A stretch of 48,047 nucleotides of DNA from Flavobacteriales bacterium (GTDB taxonomy: Bacteria > Bacteroidota > Bacteroidia > Flavobacteriales > Flavobacteriaceae): positions 20,172 through 68,218 of the forward strand of contig WTJH01000008.1 of assembly GCA_011524915.1 (NCBI GenBank), written 5' to 3'. A program made the translations under genes and the position numbers. The notes under the pieces are model-generated. The model was not told the DNA's origin. It saw only the letters and a program-made list of their open reading frames with translations, and ran no database searches. The first letter of the stretch is position 1; each line of letters starts with the position of its first letter. Of the stretch, positions 25,324 to 34,526 are shown piece after piece.

Positions 25324-27046
25324 ACCATACATTTTACTCTTGATTGGTCTCCTATTAGGAGTCCTTTTGGGAACTTCATTTTTTTCGGGCGGTTCCGGCT
25401 CATCCGAGTCAACCCCCGAAGCGGCTGCAGCAGCCGATGTAGAATATACCTGTTCTATGCACCCTCAAATTAGACAACAGGGTCCTGGACTTTGCCCCAT
25501 CTGTGGAATGGAATTAATCCCCATGGAAACGGAGGGAGCAGGAATGGATCCCAACCGAATTCGAATGTCTGCTACTGCGATACAATTGGCTGATATTCGG
25601 ACCACAAGGGTAGAATCCTCACAGGGAGCTACCAGCTGGGCGGTTGATGGTAAAATTTATCCGGACGAACGACGCGTCTATGCTCAAACGGCTCATGTAG
25701 CTGGTCGGATTGAAGCTTTGGGAGTTGACTTTACGGGAGCCTTTGTCCGTAAAGGAGAGGTAATTGCCCATATCTATGCTCCAGAGCTTGTTACTGCTCA
25801 GCGAGAAATCATTGAAGCAAAAAAAGTGATGAATCAACAGCCAGAGCTTTATCAGGCAGCGATAAACCGTTTAAAAAACTGGAAGTTTACTTCCGCTCAG
25901 ATCGATCAGGTACTTCAGTCGAATCAGGCGATTGAGTCGTTCCCGATATTATCAGATATTACGGGCTTTGTTAGTCATAAGCACATTCGGGTAGGGGATC
26001 ATGTACAAGAAGGACAGCAGCTTTATGAAATTCAAGATTTAAAGAGGGTTTGGGCCCTTTTCGATCTCTATGAAGATCAGTTGTCACAGGCAGCTGTGGG
26101 TGACACTATAGCTTTTGAAGTAGCGGCCCTAAAAGGGCAAGAGTTTAAGGGAGTGATTCGTTACCTAGACCCGGTATTAGGAATGGAATCCAGAGCTATT
26201 AAGGCTCGGGTGGAAATTGACAATCCTAACAATCAACTCAAACCCGAAATGTTTGTGCGGGGGACTCTTCAGGCGGCTTCAGAGACTCAGGAGTCGTCTC
26301 TGAGTATTCCAAAATCCGCAGTTTTGTGGACCGGCAAGCGCTCTGTAGTTTATGTCAAAGAACAAGATGAGGAAGGGATTTATTTCCATTTGCGAGAAGT
26401 AGAGATTGGAGCTGATTTTGGATCGACCTATGAGATCCTATCGGGTATAGAAACCGATGAAGAAGTGGCCTATCACGGAGCCTTTAGCATTGATGCAGCA
26501 GCCCAACTGGCCGGGAAAAACAGTATGATGCAAAATACCTCTTCTATGGAACCTCATGAGCATACCGTAGAAAAAGTTGAAATTGCTGTAGTCAAAACTC
26601 CCTTAAAAGGTTCCGTAAGAGACCAGTTCGATCAACTTTTGCTAAGCTACTTATCCCTTAAAGATGCGCTTACTCAGGACGATTTTGAAGCGTCCATACA
26701 ATACGCCAAAGATTTTCATGCGCTCGGAGAACAATTTTTAGCGGAAGAATCTGATGAGCCATTGCAGGAGCATAAAGACTACCTAAAAGAGGTGATTATG
26801 CATTTGCACCACAGTGCCGATATGGAGGCTTTACGAGAACAGTTCCTAGGTGTTTCTGATCTTATGATTGCTATGCTCAGGTCTTATGGAGTCGGTACAA
26901 ATCAAGCTTATATTCAATTTTGTCCTATGGCCAATAATAATTCAGGTGCTTTTTGGATCAGTGTTGACGAGGAGATTAAAAACCCTTATTTTGGAGCTTC
27001 TATGTTGATGTGTGGATCTGTTGAAGAAACGATAGCAGCTGAATGA
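25304..27046 (+). CDS. cusB: CusB-type membrane fusion protein with HMBD and C-terminal DUF3347 domain
   Basis: 580-residue periplasmic adaptor. An N-terminal membrane anchor (about 9-26) is followed by a low-complexity linker and a heavy-metal-binding domain with the pattern YTCSMHP...GLCPICGMEL (Cys50, His53, Cys64, Cys67, Met69). The hairpin, lipoyl and beta-barrel parts of a CusB adaptor run from about 105 to 405, including RRVYAQTAHVAGRIEALGV and LKPEMFVRGTL. The last ~150 residues are a DUF3347 domain ending in FCPMANNNSGAFW, KNPYFGASM and MCG, with Cys and Met residues suited to soft-metal binding. It starts inside the end of the TolC-like gene. The adaptor can thus load metal at both ends; copper or silver is the likely substrate, by family. 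Confidence 0.9.
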   Translation: MLTKLNKPYILLLIGLLLGVLLGTSFFSGGSGSSESTPEAAAAADVEYTCSMHPQIRQQGPGLCPICGMELIPMETEGAGMDPNRIRMSATAIQLADIRTTRVESSQGATSWAVDGKIYPDERRVYAQTAHVAGRIEALGVDFTGAFVRKGEVIAHIYAPELVTAQREIIEAKKVMNQQPELYQAAINRLKNWKFTSAQIDQVLQSNQAIESFPILSDITGFVSHKHIRVGDHVQEGQQLYEIQDLKRVWALFDLYEDQLSQAAVGDTIAFEVAALKGQEFKGVIRYLDPVLGMESRAIKARVEIDNPNNQLKPEMFVRGTLQAASETQESSLSIPKSAVLWTGKRSVVYVKEQDEEGIYFHLREVEIGADFGSTYEILSGIETDEEVAYHGAFSIDAAAQLAGKNSMMQNTSSMEPHEHTVEKVEIAVVKTPLKGSVRDQFDQLLLSYLSLKDALTQDDFEASIQYAKDFHALGEQFLAEESDEPLQEHKDYLKEVIMHLHHSADMEALREQFLGVSDLMIAMLRSYGVGTNQAYIQFCPMANNNSGAFWISVDEEIKNPYFGASMLMCGSVEETIAAE

Positions 27047-27081
27047 ATCAATTAATGAACTAACCCTTAAATCTAATTTTT

Positions 27082-27564
27082 ATGAAATTAAAACATTTAG
27101 TAATCATGTGCTTTGTAGGAACTGCGACTTTGATGGCAGCTCCTGTTTCAAACGATCAAACCGTAATGATTGATCGGTCCGATTCCAATCCAGAAGTATT
27201 GGATGCCTATATGGAGTTAAAAGATGCTTTGGTCGCCACAGACCATGAGGCTGCACAAACCGCGGCTAAAACCTTAAAGAAAATTGCCCTAAAAGCCAAA
27301 CAAACAGCCATTGCTGAACAAGCAGGAAAAGTTGCTGCTGCTTCAACGATTAAAGAACAGCGCGAACTGTTCGAGACCATTTCAGAAGCCATTTTGGAGC
27401 TGTGTCAGACAGAAGGGACCGAAACAACGGTGTACCATCAATATTGTCCGATGGCATTTGGGAATAAAGGAGCTTCTTGGCTGAGCTATTCCAAAGAAAT
27501 CCGAAACCCATATTTTGGTAATATGATGTTGAAATGTGGGATGGTTAAAGCCGAAATCAAATAA
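27082..27564 (+). CDS. Free-standing secreted DUF3347 protein
   Basis: 160-residue exported protein with a signal peptide (1-20, ending TLMAAP). The mature part is a DUF3347 domain: a helical first half (DAYMELKDALVATDHEAA) and the C-terminal signature YCPMAFGNKGASWLSY, RNPYFGNMM, KCGM. It is clearly homologous to the C-terminal domain of the adaptor encoded just before it; both share CPMA, a G-A-W core, NPYFG and a final M-x-CG. It probably acts as a soluble periplasmic metal-binding or delivery protein for the Cus pump, which is inference from domain and context. It closes the efflux operon and is followed within 18 bases by a strong symmetric terminator. Confidence 0.85.
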   Translation: MKLKHLVIMCFVGTATLMAAPVSNDQTVMIDRSDSNPEVLDAYMELKDALVATDHEAAQTAAKTLKKIALKAKQTAIAEQAGKVAAASTIKEQRELFETISEAILELCQTEGTETTVYHQYCPMAFGNKGASWLSYSKEIRNPYFGNMMLKCGMVKAEIK

Positions 27565-27581
27565 TTCCGATTTCTTTCAAT

Positions 27582-27611
27582 AAAAAAGCCGCTCTAGAGC
27601 GGCTTTTTTTT
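27582..27611. terminator. Bidirectional Rho-independent terminator between the Cus operon and groEL
   Basis: A perfect 16-base palindrome GCCGCTCTAGAGCGGC (27588-27603) is flanked by six A on the left and eight T on the right. It therefore forms a stem with a U-tail on either strand. It lies 18 bases after the DUF3347 stop and 21 bases past the groEL stop, so it can end both converging transcripts. Confidence 0.92.
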
Positions 27612-27631
27612 AGGTATGTATAAAGTTTAGC

Positions 27632-29272
<1,641 letters not shown>

Positions 29273-29286
29273 CTATATTTTTGGGT

Positions 29287-29565
29287 TTAAATTTTTGCTA
29301 AAACGTCGCTTTCTTTCATGATTAAGTAGTCTTCTCCTTCATGGTTGAGTTCTGTTCCTGAATACTTTCCGTACAAAACAACGTCACCTACCTGAAGCGT
29401 TACGGGCTGATCGGTTGTTCCAGGACCTACAGCAACTACCGTCCCTTTTTGGGGTTTCTCTTTCGCAGTGTCTGGAATAATGATTCCTGATGAAGTTTTG
29501 GTTTCTGCTGCTGCAGGGGCTACCAAAATTCGATCGGCTAGAGGTTGAATTGAAATATTACTCAT
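29287..29565 (-). CDS. groS: Co-chaperonin GroES (Hsp10)
   Basis: 92-residue lid subunit of the GroEL chamber. Typical segments are IQPLADRILVAPAAAE at the start, the mobile loop KTSSGIIIPDTAKEKPQKG and the ending GEDYLIMKESDVLAKI. It is the first gene of groESL. Upstream (29566-29632) lies an isolated promoter region bounded on its far side by the secG terminator, so groESL is an independent transcription unit rather than a continuation of the miaB-secG operon. Confidence 0.98.
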   Translation of the reverse strand: MSNISIQPLADRILVAPAAAETKTSSGIIIPDTAKEKPQKGTVVAVGPGTTDQPVTLQVGDVVLYGKYSGTELNHEGEDYLIMKESDVLAKI

Positions 29566-29590
29566 TAGTAGAAATTTTAATTTCCACTAT

Positions 29591-29610
29591 AGTTACAGAA
29601 ATTATGCCAA
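29591..29610 (-). promoter_or_regulatory. Sigma54-like -24/-12 element before groES
   Basis: Read on the minus strand, TTGGCATAATTTCTGTAACT occupies 29610 down to 29591. It has the -24 core TTGGCA, and exactly ten bases separate its GG from a G-T at the -12 place, where GC is canonical. Transcription would start roughly 15-20 bases before the groES ATG at 29565. No clear TTTG / TAnnTTTG housekeeping pair was seen in the same 67 bases. The match is good at -24 and partial at -12; function is inferred. Confidence 0.45.
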
Positions 29611-29632
29611 GTCCGTTGGGCTGACAATGTGT

Positions 29633-29663
29633 AAAAAAAAAATGCCAGCTTGTCAGGCTGGCA
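29633..29663 (-). terminator. Rho-independent terminator after secG
   Basis: On the minus strand, TGCCAGC (29663-29657), a 7-base loop and GCTGGCA (29649-29643) form a perfect 7-bp stem, followed by ten T (29642-29633). It lies 23 bases after the secG stop and ends the miaB-to-secG operon before groES. Confidence 0.9.
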
Positions 29664-29686
29664 CTATACTATATGTAAGTATTGTA

Positions 29687-30025
29687 TTATTCAGGAAGTT
29701 GTCCTGCAGGTACTTCTGGAATTTCAACAGGAGCACTTTCTGGAATTGTTTGTTCTTGTGGATCCAGGAGTCTAGAATCTTGGCTCGTCGCTTGAGGACG
29801 TTCCAGAGCTACATTGGACAAAAGGATCAAACCTAACAGGATACCTCCTAAAACCCAAGTGCTTCGGTCCAAAAAGTCTGTTGTTTTTTGGACGCCACCC
29901 ATTTGTTGACCGCCACCAAAAGAGGAAGATAGTCCACCTCCTTTAGGGTTTTGAACCATGATGATAAGAATGAGTAGAAAACAGACTACTACAATTAAGG
30001 CGATAAACACGGAATACGTTCCCAT
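29687..30025 (-). CDS. secG: Preprotein translocase subunit SecG
   Basis: 112-residue inner-membrane auxiliary subunit of SecYEG. It has two hydrophobic helices (about 4-24 and 55-73) joined by the conserved loop MVQNPKGGGLSSSFGGGQQMGGVQ (spanning about 22-46), then an acidic, proline-rich tail of about 35 residues. The length and loop fit the Bacteroidota form. It starts 6 bases after the TPR-like gene and is last in the operon, followed by a clear terminator. Confidence 0.95.
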   Translation of the reverse strand: MGTYSVFIALIVVVCFLLILIIMVQNPKGGGLSSSFGGGQQMGGVQKTTDFLDRSTWVLGGILLGLILLSNVALERPQATSQDSRLLDPQEQTIPESAPVEIPEVPAGQLPE

Positions 30026-30031
30026 AAGTCT

Positions 30032-30769
30032 TTATTTTTCGCTTTGTAAGCGTTTTATATTTTTAATTTGGTCTGCAAAGAAAGTGCTTTTTTCTGGATA
30101 TTTCAAGCCCAACACTCTATAGGCACTTAGGGCTTGTTCGTACTTTTGCTGTTTTACAAAAACCTTGGCTAGGGTCTCCGTCATCAATTCTTGAGAATCG
30201 AAATTATTTTGAAGACTTAAATCTTCTTGATCCGATGTGCTTTTTTGAGCTCTGGGGATGGATGGATTTTTAGCCAAAAAGTCATCAATTGTCTTGAGCT
30301 GTTCATCGAGGGTGTTATTTTCAGAGGCAGGTTTTGTTGGAGTATGCCTTAGCCAAGCACTAAATTTACGTTTGGCTTTCGTAGATGAGCTCTTCTCTGG
30401 AGTTTGTTGTTCTTGAGGCTGAGGAGTCTTTTGTTCGGGTTCCTTCTTTTCAGGTGGTAGGGTTGGTTTTTCCTCTGGCTGAGTTGTTTCAATTGCAGCA
30501 ACCTCAGGACTTTTATTTTCCGTAAACGATTGGAATTCTTTTTCTACAAAAAGTTCTAAAGTTCTTCGGTCTGGGGTAATTGCAGCTAATTTACCTAAGT
30601 GCCGATCGAAGGTGATATCTTTTTGCTCCTTTAAAGCTTTGACATAATAGGCATAAGCCGGTTGAAAATAGGGGTATTGCAAAACAATTTTTCGCAAAGC
30701 AGCGCTCTGTTTTTTGTTTTGGGCATCGAACTCTAGTATCAATTCTCGAAAGCTGTTTGCAACTACCAT
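30032..30769 (-). CDS. TPR-like protein of unknown function
   Basis: 245-residue, probably cytoplasmic protein without a signal peptide. The N-terminal ~85 residues are helical (LRKIVLQYPYFQPAYAYYVKALKEQ, residues about 25-49) and resemble a helical repeat. A Pro/Glu/Gln-rich linker (about 90-130) follows, and the C terminus (about 195-240) has a tetratricopeptide-like unit containing FVKQQKYEQALSAYRVLGLK. No catalytic motif is visible. It overlaps lptE by 7 bases and lies 6 bases before secG. This position between an LPS-transport lipoprotein and a translocase subunit is common in Flavobacteriia, but the role is unknown. Confidence 0.8.
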   Translation of the reverse strand: MVVANSFRELILEFDAQNKKQSAALRKIVLQYPYFQPAYAYYVKALKEQKDITFDRHLGKLAAITPDRRTLELFVEKEFQSFTENKSPEVAAIETTQPEEKPTLPPEKKEPEQKTPQPQEQQTPEKSSSTKAKRKFSAWLRHTPTKPASENNTLDEQLKTIDDFLAKNPSIPRAQKSTSDQEDLSLQNNFDSQELMTETLAKVFVKQQKYEQALSAYRVLGLKYPEKSTFFADQIKNIKRLQSEK

Positions 30770-31302
30770 TTCGCTAGAGTATCGTTAAAGATATTTTGGG
30801 TGAGACGCTCGAAAATTTCTTCATGAGCGGCGTCTTTGATGTCATAAACCTGAAGTTCGGCTCCAAAATCGTAGAAAAATGAATAGGACCTTTCGAAATC
30901 ATCTTCTTCATTTTTGGTGTTGTAATAACGCAAATTCACTTTCATCGTGAGCCGGTTTTGAGCGGCTGTATTTTGCGAAGTGGCAGACATTGGAGTAACA
31001 CTGTATTCAGTAATTTCTCCTTCATAGATCAGGTCTCCATTGGTGTTTACTAGATTGAGACTGGTTTGATTTTGAATTAAATCTTGTAGTGCCAATGTAA
31101 AATCTCGGTCCAAGCCTGGCTCTACAATAGATCCGGGTCGGTTTCCGGCCAAATTATCAAAATAATTGACTTGAAAAGTCTCGGTTCCTGCCGGGATCGA
31201 TGCCCCTGTAAAGGAATATATACCGCAAGAGTTGCTGGTGAACGCTAAGGCGATGAGTATTCCCAGTCGAAAAGACTTCAAAACAAGATGTTTACAGCTC
31301 AT
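30763..31302 (-). CDS. lptE: LptE-like LPS-assembly lipoprotein
   Basis: 179-residue lipoprotein. The signal peptide ends in the lipobox SNSC-G with the lipidated cysteine at residue 26, followed by GIYSFTGASIP, the usual start of Bacteroidota LptE proteins (GxYSFxGxSIP). In the family LptE plugs the LptD barrel and helps place LPS in the outer leaflet. The body contains VEPGLDRDFTLALQDLIQNQ and LIYEGEITEY, in line with an LptE fold. The start overlaps the end of the sigma54 activator gene by 11 bases, and the end overlaps the TPR-like gene by 7 bases. Confidence 0.9.
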   Translation of the reverse strand: MSCKHLVLKSFRLGILIALAFTSNSCGIYSFTGASIPAGTETFQVNYFDNLAGNRPGSIVEPGLDRDFTLALQDLIQNQTSLNLVNTNGDLIYEGEITEYSVTPMSATSQNTAAQNRLTMKVNLRYYNTKNEEDDFERSYSFFYDFGAELQVYDIKDAAHEEIFERLTQNIFNDTLAKW

Positions 31303-32560
31303 ATTGTTTTATTTTTCTGTACAAGGTACGTTCCGAAATTCCTAATTCTTCTGCGGCCAACTTACGTTTTCCATCGCTTCTGGACAAGGCCTCGCGAATC
31401 ATTTCAATTTCTTTTTCTTGAAGGGATAATGGTTCTTCTTCTACTATTGCTTCCGCATAAGAGTACTTATCGACTTCGGGAGGCGTCTGAAGTTCGGGTG
31501 TAGCACTGTTTTGAGAGGGGAGAGCTAGGGTTTCTACTGGAGCTGAATCCTGAGAAGGGACTTCATCGTATAGTTTTTGAAGAATATTTTGATGTTCCTC
31601 CGTGGGATGGAGATCTTCACCTTTTTCAAACAGGTCTAAGGTTAACTTTTTAAGATCATTCAAATCTTTCTTCATATCGAAAAGAATCTTGTAAAGGATC
31701 TCCCTTTCGTTAGCAAAATCACTTGAATCAGATTTTTGATCTGCCCCAATTAATGCTGGTAATTGAGTGTTTGCTTGGGGCAAATAATGACTGAGTTGAG
31801 CTGCTGTCAACATCCGGTCTTGTTCCAGTACCGAAAGTTGTTCTGCCACATTTCTCAATTGCCGAATATTTCCTTTCCAAGGGTAGTTTTGCAGTAAAGT
31901 CTGTGCCGAATCGTCTAAACGGAGGGTAGGCATATGATATTTCTGACCAAAATCCGCTGCAAATTTTCGAAACAGCAGAGGAATATCTTCCTGTCTTTCG
32001 CGAAGGGGTGGGAGAGCAATCTCCACCGTACTTAGACGATAATACAAATCTTCTCGAAATTTCCCTTTTTGAATGGCCTCCTGCATTTTTACATTGGTAG
32101 CCGCAACTATACGAACATTGGTTTTTTGGACCTTGGAAGAGCCCACCTTAAGAAATTCTCCATTTTCTAAAACCCTTAAGAGTCTTACTTGTGTGGGAAG
32201 CGGTAATTCGCCTACCTCATCCAAAAAAATGGTCCCTCCATCTGCCACTTCAAAATATCCCGATCGTGTTTGAGTGGCTCCAGTAAAAGCTCCTTTTTCG
32301 TGGCCAAAAAGTTCGCTGTCGATGGTTCCCTCTGGGATGGCACCACAATTCACGGCAATATATTTAGCGTGTTTGCGATGCGAAAATTGATGAATGATTT
32401 TAGGGATACTTTCCTTTCCTACACCGCTTTCTCCAGTAACTAAGACAGAAATATCGGTCCCAGCAACCCGATGTGCCTTGGCTATAGCTCTGTTGAGCCC
32501 TGGATGATTTCCAATGATTCCAAATCTTTGTTTGATGCTTTGTAGGGTGCTTTGTTCCAT
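31292..32560 (-). CDS. Sigma54-dependent transcriptional activator without receiver domain
   Basis: 422-residue bacterial enhancer-binding protein. The AAA+ domain begins almost at the N terminus (about residue 14) with no receiver, GAF or PAS input domain before it. Walker A is GESGVGKE (43-50), the sigma54-contacting loop GAFTGA is intact (90-95), Walker B is TIFLDEVGE (110-118) and the arginine-finger region is FREDLYYRLS. A long low-complexity linker (about 265-375) precedes a Fis-type helix-turn-helix (RKLAAEELGISERTLYRKIK). It should activate sigma54 promoters without classic phosphorylation, perhaps through another partner. It lies 4 bases after miaB and overlaps lptE. A sigma54-like element before groES lies about 1.7 kb further down. 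Confidence 0.95.
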   Translation of the reverse strand: MEQSTLQSIKQRFGIIGNHPGLNRAIAKAHRVAGTDISVLVTGESGVGKESIPKIIHQFSHRKHAKYIAVNCGAIPEGTIDSELFGHEKGAFTGATQTRSGYFEVADGGTIFLDEVGELPLPTQVRLLRVLENGEFLKVGSSKVQKTNVRIVAATNVKMQEAIQKGKFREDLYYRLSTVEIALPPLRERQEDIPLLFRKFAADFGQKYHMPTLRLDDSAQTLLQNYPWKGNIRQLRNVAEQLSVLEQDRMLTAAQLSHYLPQANTQLPALIGADQKSDSSDFANEREILYKILFDMKKDLNDLKKLTLDLFEKGEDLHPTEEHQNILQKLYDEVPSQDSAPVETLALPSQNSATPELQTPPEVDKYSYAEAIVEEEPLSLQEKEIEMIREALSRSDGKRKLAAEELGISERTLYRKIKQYEL

Positions 32561-32564
32561 AATT

Positions 32565-34049
32565 TTAAATTCGGTCCGACAGGCCTACTGCTTTTCCAAT
32601 CAGTGTTGCTGATGTTGCACTTGCAATCTGTACTTCTACCAAGTCTCCAATAGTGTAGTCTTCTTTGGGGAAGACAACAACTGTGTTTTGTGTGGTTCTC
32701 CCACTCCAGTCGTCTTTGGATTTTTTGGATTCTTTTTCGATCAGAACACAAACCGTTTTTCCGATATAAGATTCGGTTCTGTATTTGCCGTGGATTTGTT
32801 GAAGTTCGATAATTTCTCGAAGGCGTCTTTTTTTGACCGCTTCAGGGATATCGTCTTCCATTTTTCGAGCGGCTAGGGTACCTGGACGTTCCGAATAAGC
32901 AAACATAAATCCAAAATCGTATTTGACATACTCCATCAGGCTCAGCGTTTGCTGGTGGTCTTCCTCCGTTTCTGTAGGAAATCCGGCAATCATATCATGG
33001 GATAAACCACAATCCGGAATGATCTTGCGGATATTGTCGATGAGTTCGAAATACTCTTGTCGGGTGTGTAATCGATTCATCTGTTCCAGAATGCGGTCAC
33101 TACCCGATTGTACGGGTAAATGAATGTATTTACAGATATTGTCGTAGGCTGCCATCGTATGAAGGACATCCAATGACATATCTTGGGGATTTGAAGTCGA
33201 AAAACGAATCCGAATTTTGGGGTGGGCTTCTGCCACCAATCGGAGTAATTGTGCAAAATCTACTGCCGTCTTTTGCTGCAAGGGTGATGCTTTTTCAAAA
33301 TCTTTTTTAAGACCGCCTCCATACCAAAGATAGCTATCGACATTCTGACCAAGAAGAGTTATCTCTTTATACCCACGCTGAGCTAAGTCATCAATTTCTG
33401 ATAGGATACTCTTGGGGTCTCGGCTGCGTTCGCGGCCCCGAGTAAAGGGGACAACACAAAAGGTGCACATATTGTCACAGCCTCTGGTGATCGAAACAAA
33501 AGCAGTGATGCCATTGGAGTCTAAACGTACCGGACTTATATCTCCATAGGTTTCTTCTTTAGAAAGGATCACATTTACGGCTTCTCTATCGGCAGCTACT
33601 TCTTGCAGAAGATTGGGGAGATCTTTATAGGCATCTGGCCCAACGACTAAATCAACAATTTTTTCTTCCTCTAGGAATTTGTGTTTTAAGCGTTCTGCCA
33701 TACATCCCAATACCCCAACTTTAACGGACTTATTGGTTCTTTTTAAAGCATTGAAATGATCCAAGCGATTGCGAACTGTTTGTTCGGCTTTTTCACGGAT
33801 AGAACAAGTGTTGAGCAAGACCAAATCTGCCTCTTGGAGTTCCGAAGTCGTCTGATACCCCTCCTGAGCCAGAATGGAAGCAACCACTTCGCTATCGGCA
33901 AAGTTCATTTGACAGCCATAACTTTCAATAAATACATTTTTATTGGAAGTCTGTTGTGCTTGATGTTGGGATTCAATTACAACCCCATCAACTGCTGGGT
34001 CGGGTTTCATTTGATTCCGGTCTATTGGTGTATGTGTTTGCTCGCTCAT
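32565..34049 (-). CDS. miaB: tRNA-2-methylthio-N6-dimethylallyladenosine synthase
   Basis: 494-residue radical SAM methylthiotransferase that modifies A37 of tRNAs reading UNN codons. The UPF0004 domain has its three cluster cysteines in ESYGCQMNFADSE, LLNTCSIREKAE and GVLGCMAERLK. The radical SAM motif CDNMCTFC (C-x3-C-x2-C) is complete, and a TRAM domain ends the chain (about 420-490). An N-terminal extension of about 35 residues precedes the first domain, common in Bacteroidota. It is the first gene of the miaB / sigma54 activator / lptE / TPR / secG operon, and a well-matched promoter stands just before it. Confidence 0.97.
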   Translation of the reverse strand: MSEQTHTPIDRNQMKPDPAVDGVVIESQHQAQQTSNKNVFIESYGCQMNFADSEVVASILAQEGYQTTSELQEADLVLLNTCSIREKAEQTVRNRLDHFNALKRTNKSVKVGVLGCMAERLKHKFLEEEKIVDLVVGPDAYKDLPNLLQEVAADREAVNVILSKEETYGDISPVRLDSNGITAFVSITRGCDNMCTFCVVPFTRGRERSRDPKSILSEIDDLAQRGYKEITLLGQNVDSYLWYGGGLKKDFEKASPLQQKTAVDFAQLLRLVAEAHPKIRIRFSTSNPQDMSLDVLHTMAAYDNICKYIHLPVQSGSDRILEQMNRLHTRQEYFELIDNIRKIIPDCGLSHDMIAGFPTETEEDHQQTLSLMEYVKYDFGFMFAYSERPGTLAARKMEDDIPEAVKKRRLREIIELQQIHGKYRTESYIGKTVCVLIEKESKKSKDDWSGRTTQNTVVVFPKEDYTIGDLVEVQIASATSATLIGKAVGLSDRI

Positions 34050-34066
34050 TGTTCTTTAGCCTGACA

Positions 34067-34099
34067 CAAAAATAAGACCTTTCCTACAAACCCGACAAA
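34067..34099 (-). promoter_or_regulatory. Bacteroidota-type promoter before miaB
   Basis: On the minus strand a TTTG (34099-34096) is followed after 21 bases by TATTTTTG (34074-34067), an exact match to the -7 consensus TAnnTTTG of the Bacteroidota housekeeping sigma factor with spacing inside the reported 19-21 range. The miaB ATG is at 34049, giving a very short leader. Confidence 0.6.
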
Positions 34100-34109
34100 C
34101 TGTCAGCTA

Positions 34110-34523
34110 TTAATGCGGTAAATATTTTTTGAGGACACCATAAACAAAGGTTCCCAAAACGGCCCCAAAAATGACTACTAGGATAGGAGAAAAACCTGCA
34201 CCAACTAAGGTGTACATGGGACCTGGGCATGCTCCTGAAAGCGCCCAACCCAATCCAAAAAACGTTCCTCCAATCAAATAGCGGGCAATTGTTTTCTCTT
34301 TAGGTGCAATAGTGATTGGTGTTCCGAAAGCATCCTTAAGTTGTTTGCTTTTGATGTATTGTATGATGATTACTCCTAAAAATAAAGCAGAACCGATAAT
34401 GCCATACATATGGAAGGATTTGAATTGAAACATTTCATAAATCCGGAACCAAGAGGCAGCCTCTACTTTAAACATTGTGATTCCGAATAAAATTCCAATG
34501 AACAGATAACTAAGTGATCGCAT
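34110..34523 (-). CDS. YeeE/YedE-type membrane protein, small second subunit (DUF6691-like)
   Basis: 137-residue inner-membrane protein with about four helices. The conserved cysteine motif SGACPGPMYTLVGAG (Cys99) is typical of the YeeE/YedE sulfur-transport fold. Together with the 185-residue protein encoded 3 bases upstream it would equal one full-length YeeE, so the two probably assemble as halves of one channel. Full-length relatives import thiosulfate or related sulfur species; the substrate here is inferred only. It faces miaB in the same direction and ends 11 bases before the miaB promoter element. Confidence 0.85.
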   Translation of the reverse strand: MRSLSYLFIGILFGITMFKVEAASWFRIYEMFQFKSFHMYGIIGSALFLGVIIIQYIKSKQLKDAFGTPITIAPKEKTIARYLIGGTFFGLGWALSGACPGPMYTLVGAGFSPILVVIFGAVLGTFVYGVLKKYLPH

Positions 34524-34526
34524 ATT

